NCBI GenBank assembly: GCA_947484245.1
Contig: CANKOT010000121.1
Location: forward strand, 1 to 6,747
Direction: 5' to 3'
Origin: Comamonadaceae bacterium
GTDB lineage: Bacteria; Pseudomonadota; Gammaproteobacteria; Burkholderiales; Burkholderiaceae
Length of the DNA stretch: 6,747 bases
The translations under genes and the position numbers were made by a program. Of this stretch, positions 5,538 to 6,747 are shown piece after piece (within the stretch, counting starts at the first letter, position 1; each line of letters begins with the position of its first letter). A model generated the notes under the pieces. It was not told the origin of the DNA and did not search any database. It saw only the letters and a list, made by a program, of their open reading frames with translations.

Positions 5538-6638
5538 ATGCATGTTTTCAAATCCATCGAAGCTAGACCCATGCCGGGCCAAAGCGCCGGCCCACTGGCT
5601 TGGCTGCGCGTCAACTTGTTTTCAAGCACCAGCAACAGTGTGATGACCTTGTTGTTGTTGGCGTTGGGGGTCTTGACGCTGCTGTCGTCCATGGACTGGG
5701 CTCTTGTGCATGCCGTGTTCGGCGCCAACTTGCAGGCTTGCAACGATGTGCGCGGCGTAGGGGCTTGCTGGGGTGTGATCACCGAAAAAGGCCGTCTGAT
5801 TGTGATGGGCCGTTACCCGGAGGCCGAGCATTGGCGTCCGGTGATTGCCACCGCCCTCATGCTTGGCGTGGTGGTCATCAGTTGCATGCCGCGTTTTTGG
5901 AACAAGGCTTTGCCCCTGATTTGGGCCCTCATGCTGGTGGTTTATTTCATCCTCATGAAGGGGGGCTTTATGGGCCTGACTGCGGTGGACACCGACCAGT
6001 GGGGCGGCTTTCCGCTCACGGTCATGCTCACTGTGATCTCTATGACGCTGGCGTTCCCGCTGGCCATCTTTGTGGCGCTGGGGCGTCGCTCCAACATGCC
6101 CGCCATCAAGACTTTGTGCACCCTGTATGTGGAGCTAATTCGTGGCGTGCCGCTAATTACGGTGTTGTTCATGGCCTCGTTCATGCTGCCCTTGTTCATG
6201 CCCGAGGGCGTCAAGATCGACGTGCTGGTACGTGTGGTGGTGGGCATCACGCTATTTTCAGCGGCTTACATGGCCGAAGTCATTCGCGGCGGCTTGCAGG
6301 CTTTGCCTAAAGGCCAGACCGAGGCGGCGGCCACTTTGGGCCTCACGTATTGGCAAACCCAGCGCATGATCGTGTTGCCACAAGCTTTGGCCACCGTGGT
6401 GCCTTCCATCATGAACACCTTCATTGGCCTGTTCAAAGACACCTCGCTGGTGACCATTGTGTCGCTCTATGAGCTCACTGGTGCTTTGGGCTTGGCGCTC
6501 AACTCGGACGCCGACTGGCGCCCCTTCAAAATCGAAGCCTACCTTTTCATCACCTTCATTTATTTCGCGTTCTGCTTTGCCATGTCGCGCTACAGCCTGT
6601 GGATCGAAGAGCGCACGGCCGTGAGCAAAGTTCGCTGA
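5538..6638 (+). CDS. aapM: Amino-acid ABC transporter permease AapM/BztC type
   Basis: The protein is 366 aa, within the usual size for AapM. The N-terminal motif WLRVNLFSS (22-30) is typical of the subfamily, as is the periplasmic-side stretch from about 67 to 101 containing ACNDVRGVGACW (67-78), GRYPEAEHWRP (91-101) and an intervening EK. The core permease domain starts near GGFPLTVMLTVISMTLAFPLA (156-176), followed by YVELIRGVPLITVLFM (197-212). The EAA coupling loop is at 262-283 (EAAATLGLTYWQ, then IVLPQA at 278-283), close in form to that of AapQ. The sequence ends with a last helix (about 333-350) and a short basic tail. It would pair with AapQ to form the translocation pore. It is tightly coupled to aapQ (one-base gap) and followed by the ATPase after 13 nt. 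No key residue appears to be missing. Confidence 0.92.
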   Translation: MHVFKSIEARPMPGQSAGPLAWLRVNLFSSTSNSVMTLLLLALGVLTLLSSMDWALVHAVFGANLQACNDVRGVGACWGVITEKGRLIVMGRYPEAEHWRPVIATALMLGVVVISCMPRFWNKALPLIWALMLVVYFILMKGGFMGLTAVDTDQWGGFPLTVMLTVISMTLAFPLAIFVALGRRSNMPAIKTLCTLYVELIRGVPLITVLFMASFMLPLFMPEGVKIDVLVRVVVGITLFSAAYMAEVIRGGLQALPKGQTEAAATLGLTYWQTQRMIVLPQALATVVPSIMNTFIGLFKDTSLVTIVSLYELTGALGLALNSDADWRPFKIEAYLFITFIYFAFCFAMSRYSLWIEERTAVSKVR

Positions 6639-6651
6639 ACGAAAGAGACCT

Positions 6652-6747
6652 ATGACCTCCAACGCGACCCCCATCATTGAATTCAAAGGCGTGAACAAGT
6701 GGTATGCCAGCAATGGTTACCACGTGCTGCGCGACGTCAACCTGCAG
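6652..6747 (+). CDS. aapP: Amino-acid ABC transporter ATP-binding protein AapP/BztD type, 5' end only
   Basis: Only the first 32 codons are inside the window and the reading frame is open to the edge. The peptide starts MTSNATPIIEFKGVNKWY and continues with the VLRDVNL strand (25-31), the standard beginning of a polar amino-acid ATPase of the GlnQ/HisP type. Tyr18 in KWY is at the position of the A-loop aromatic residue that stacks on the ATP adenine. Walker A, signature and Walker B motifs would lie beyond the edge and cannot be checked. AAAGAGA (6642-6648) is a plausible, rather close ribosome binding site. The place directly after two permeases supports the assignment as the energising subunit. 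Confidence 0.88.
   Translation, partial: MTSNATPIIEFKGVNKWYASNGYHVLRDVNLQ

Noticed and set aside
5219..5782. 187-codon open frame on the - strand across the aapQ/aapM junction
   Set aside because: It lies opposite the conserved EAA region of aapQ and the aapM start; its translation looks like a reverse-frame by-product.
5600..6310. 236-codon open frame on the + strand inside aapM
   Set aside because: It is out of frame with a well-supported permease, its translation is rich in His, Gly and Arg with no recognisable domain, and it is explained as a shadow of GC-rich coding DNA.

Overview
This 6.7 kb window looks like ordinary chromosomal DNA from a betaproteobacterium, probably a member of the Comamonadaceae/Burkholderiales. 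That placement is an inference from the moderately GC-rich, GC3-leaning coding style and the types of gene present; no rRNA or other phylogenetic marker is available. All recognised genes read on the + strand, and nothing suggests phage, insertion sequences, CRISPR or recent transfer.

Layout. (1) The window opens inside the 3' half of a tRNA gene (CCA end at 37-39), followed by a clear intrinsic terminator (49-78). (2) A DMT/EamA-type 10-TM transporter gene starts only 34 nt beyond that terminator (112-966). (3) An intradiol ring-cleavage dioxygenase (1068-1961), with all four non-haem Fe(III) ligands visible, is followed after 24 nt by a zinc-less MDR-type quinone oxidoreductase/alcohol dehydrogenase-like protein (1986-3005). 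These two probably form a small aromatic-degradation operon. (4) A 221-bp intergenic region holds a good sigma70-type promoter, an inverted repeat straddling its -10 box, and a long leader with potential hairpins. (5) From 3227 to the end lies a polar amino-acid ABC uptake operon of the Aap/Bzt type in the order aapJ-aapQ-aapM-aapP: periplasmic binding protein, two large permeases, and the first 32 codons of the ATPase. A strong 10-bp hairpin with a T-tract sits between the binding-protein gene and the first permease.

How the genes work together. AapJ would capture amino acids in the periplasm and deliver them to the AapQ-AapM membrane heterodimer, powered by AapP. The hairpin after aapJ would give the usual excess of binding protein over membrane components. 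The dioxygenase would open a catechol- or hydroxyquinol-type ring, and the MDR protein may reduce a product or a quinone. No other ring-cleavage pathway gene is present here. The EamA transporter has no assignable substrate.

I found no convincing sign of a previously undescribed system. The most worthwhile items are regulatory: the promoter/operator-like element and structured leader of the aap operon, and the identity of the substrate of the isolated dioxygenase/MDR pair.
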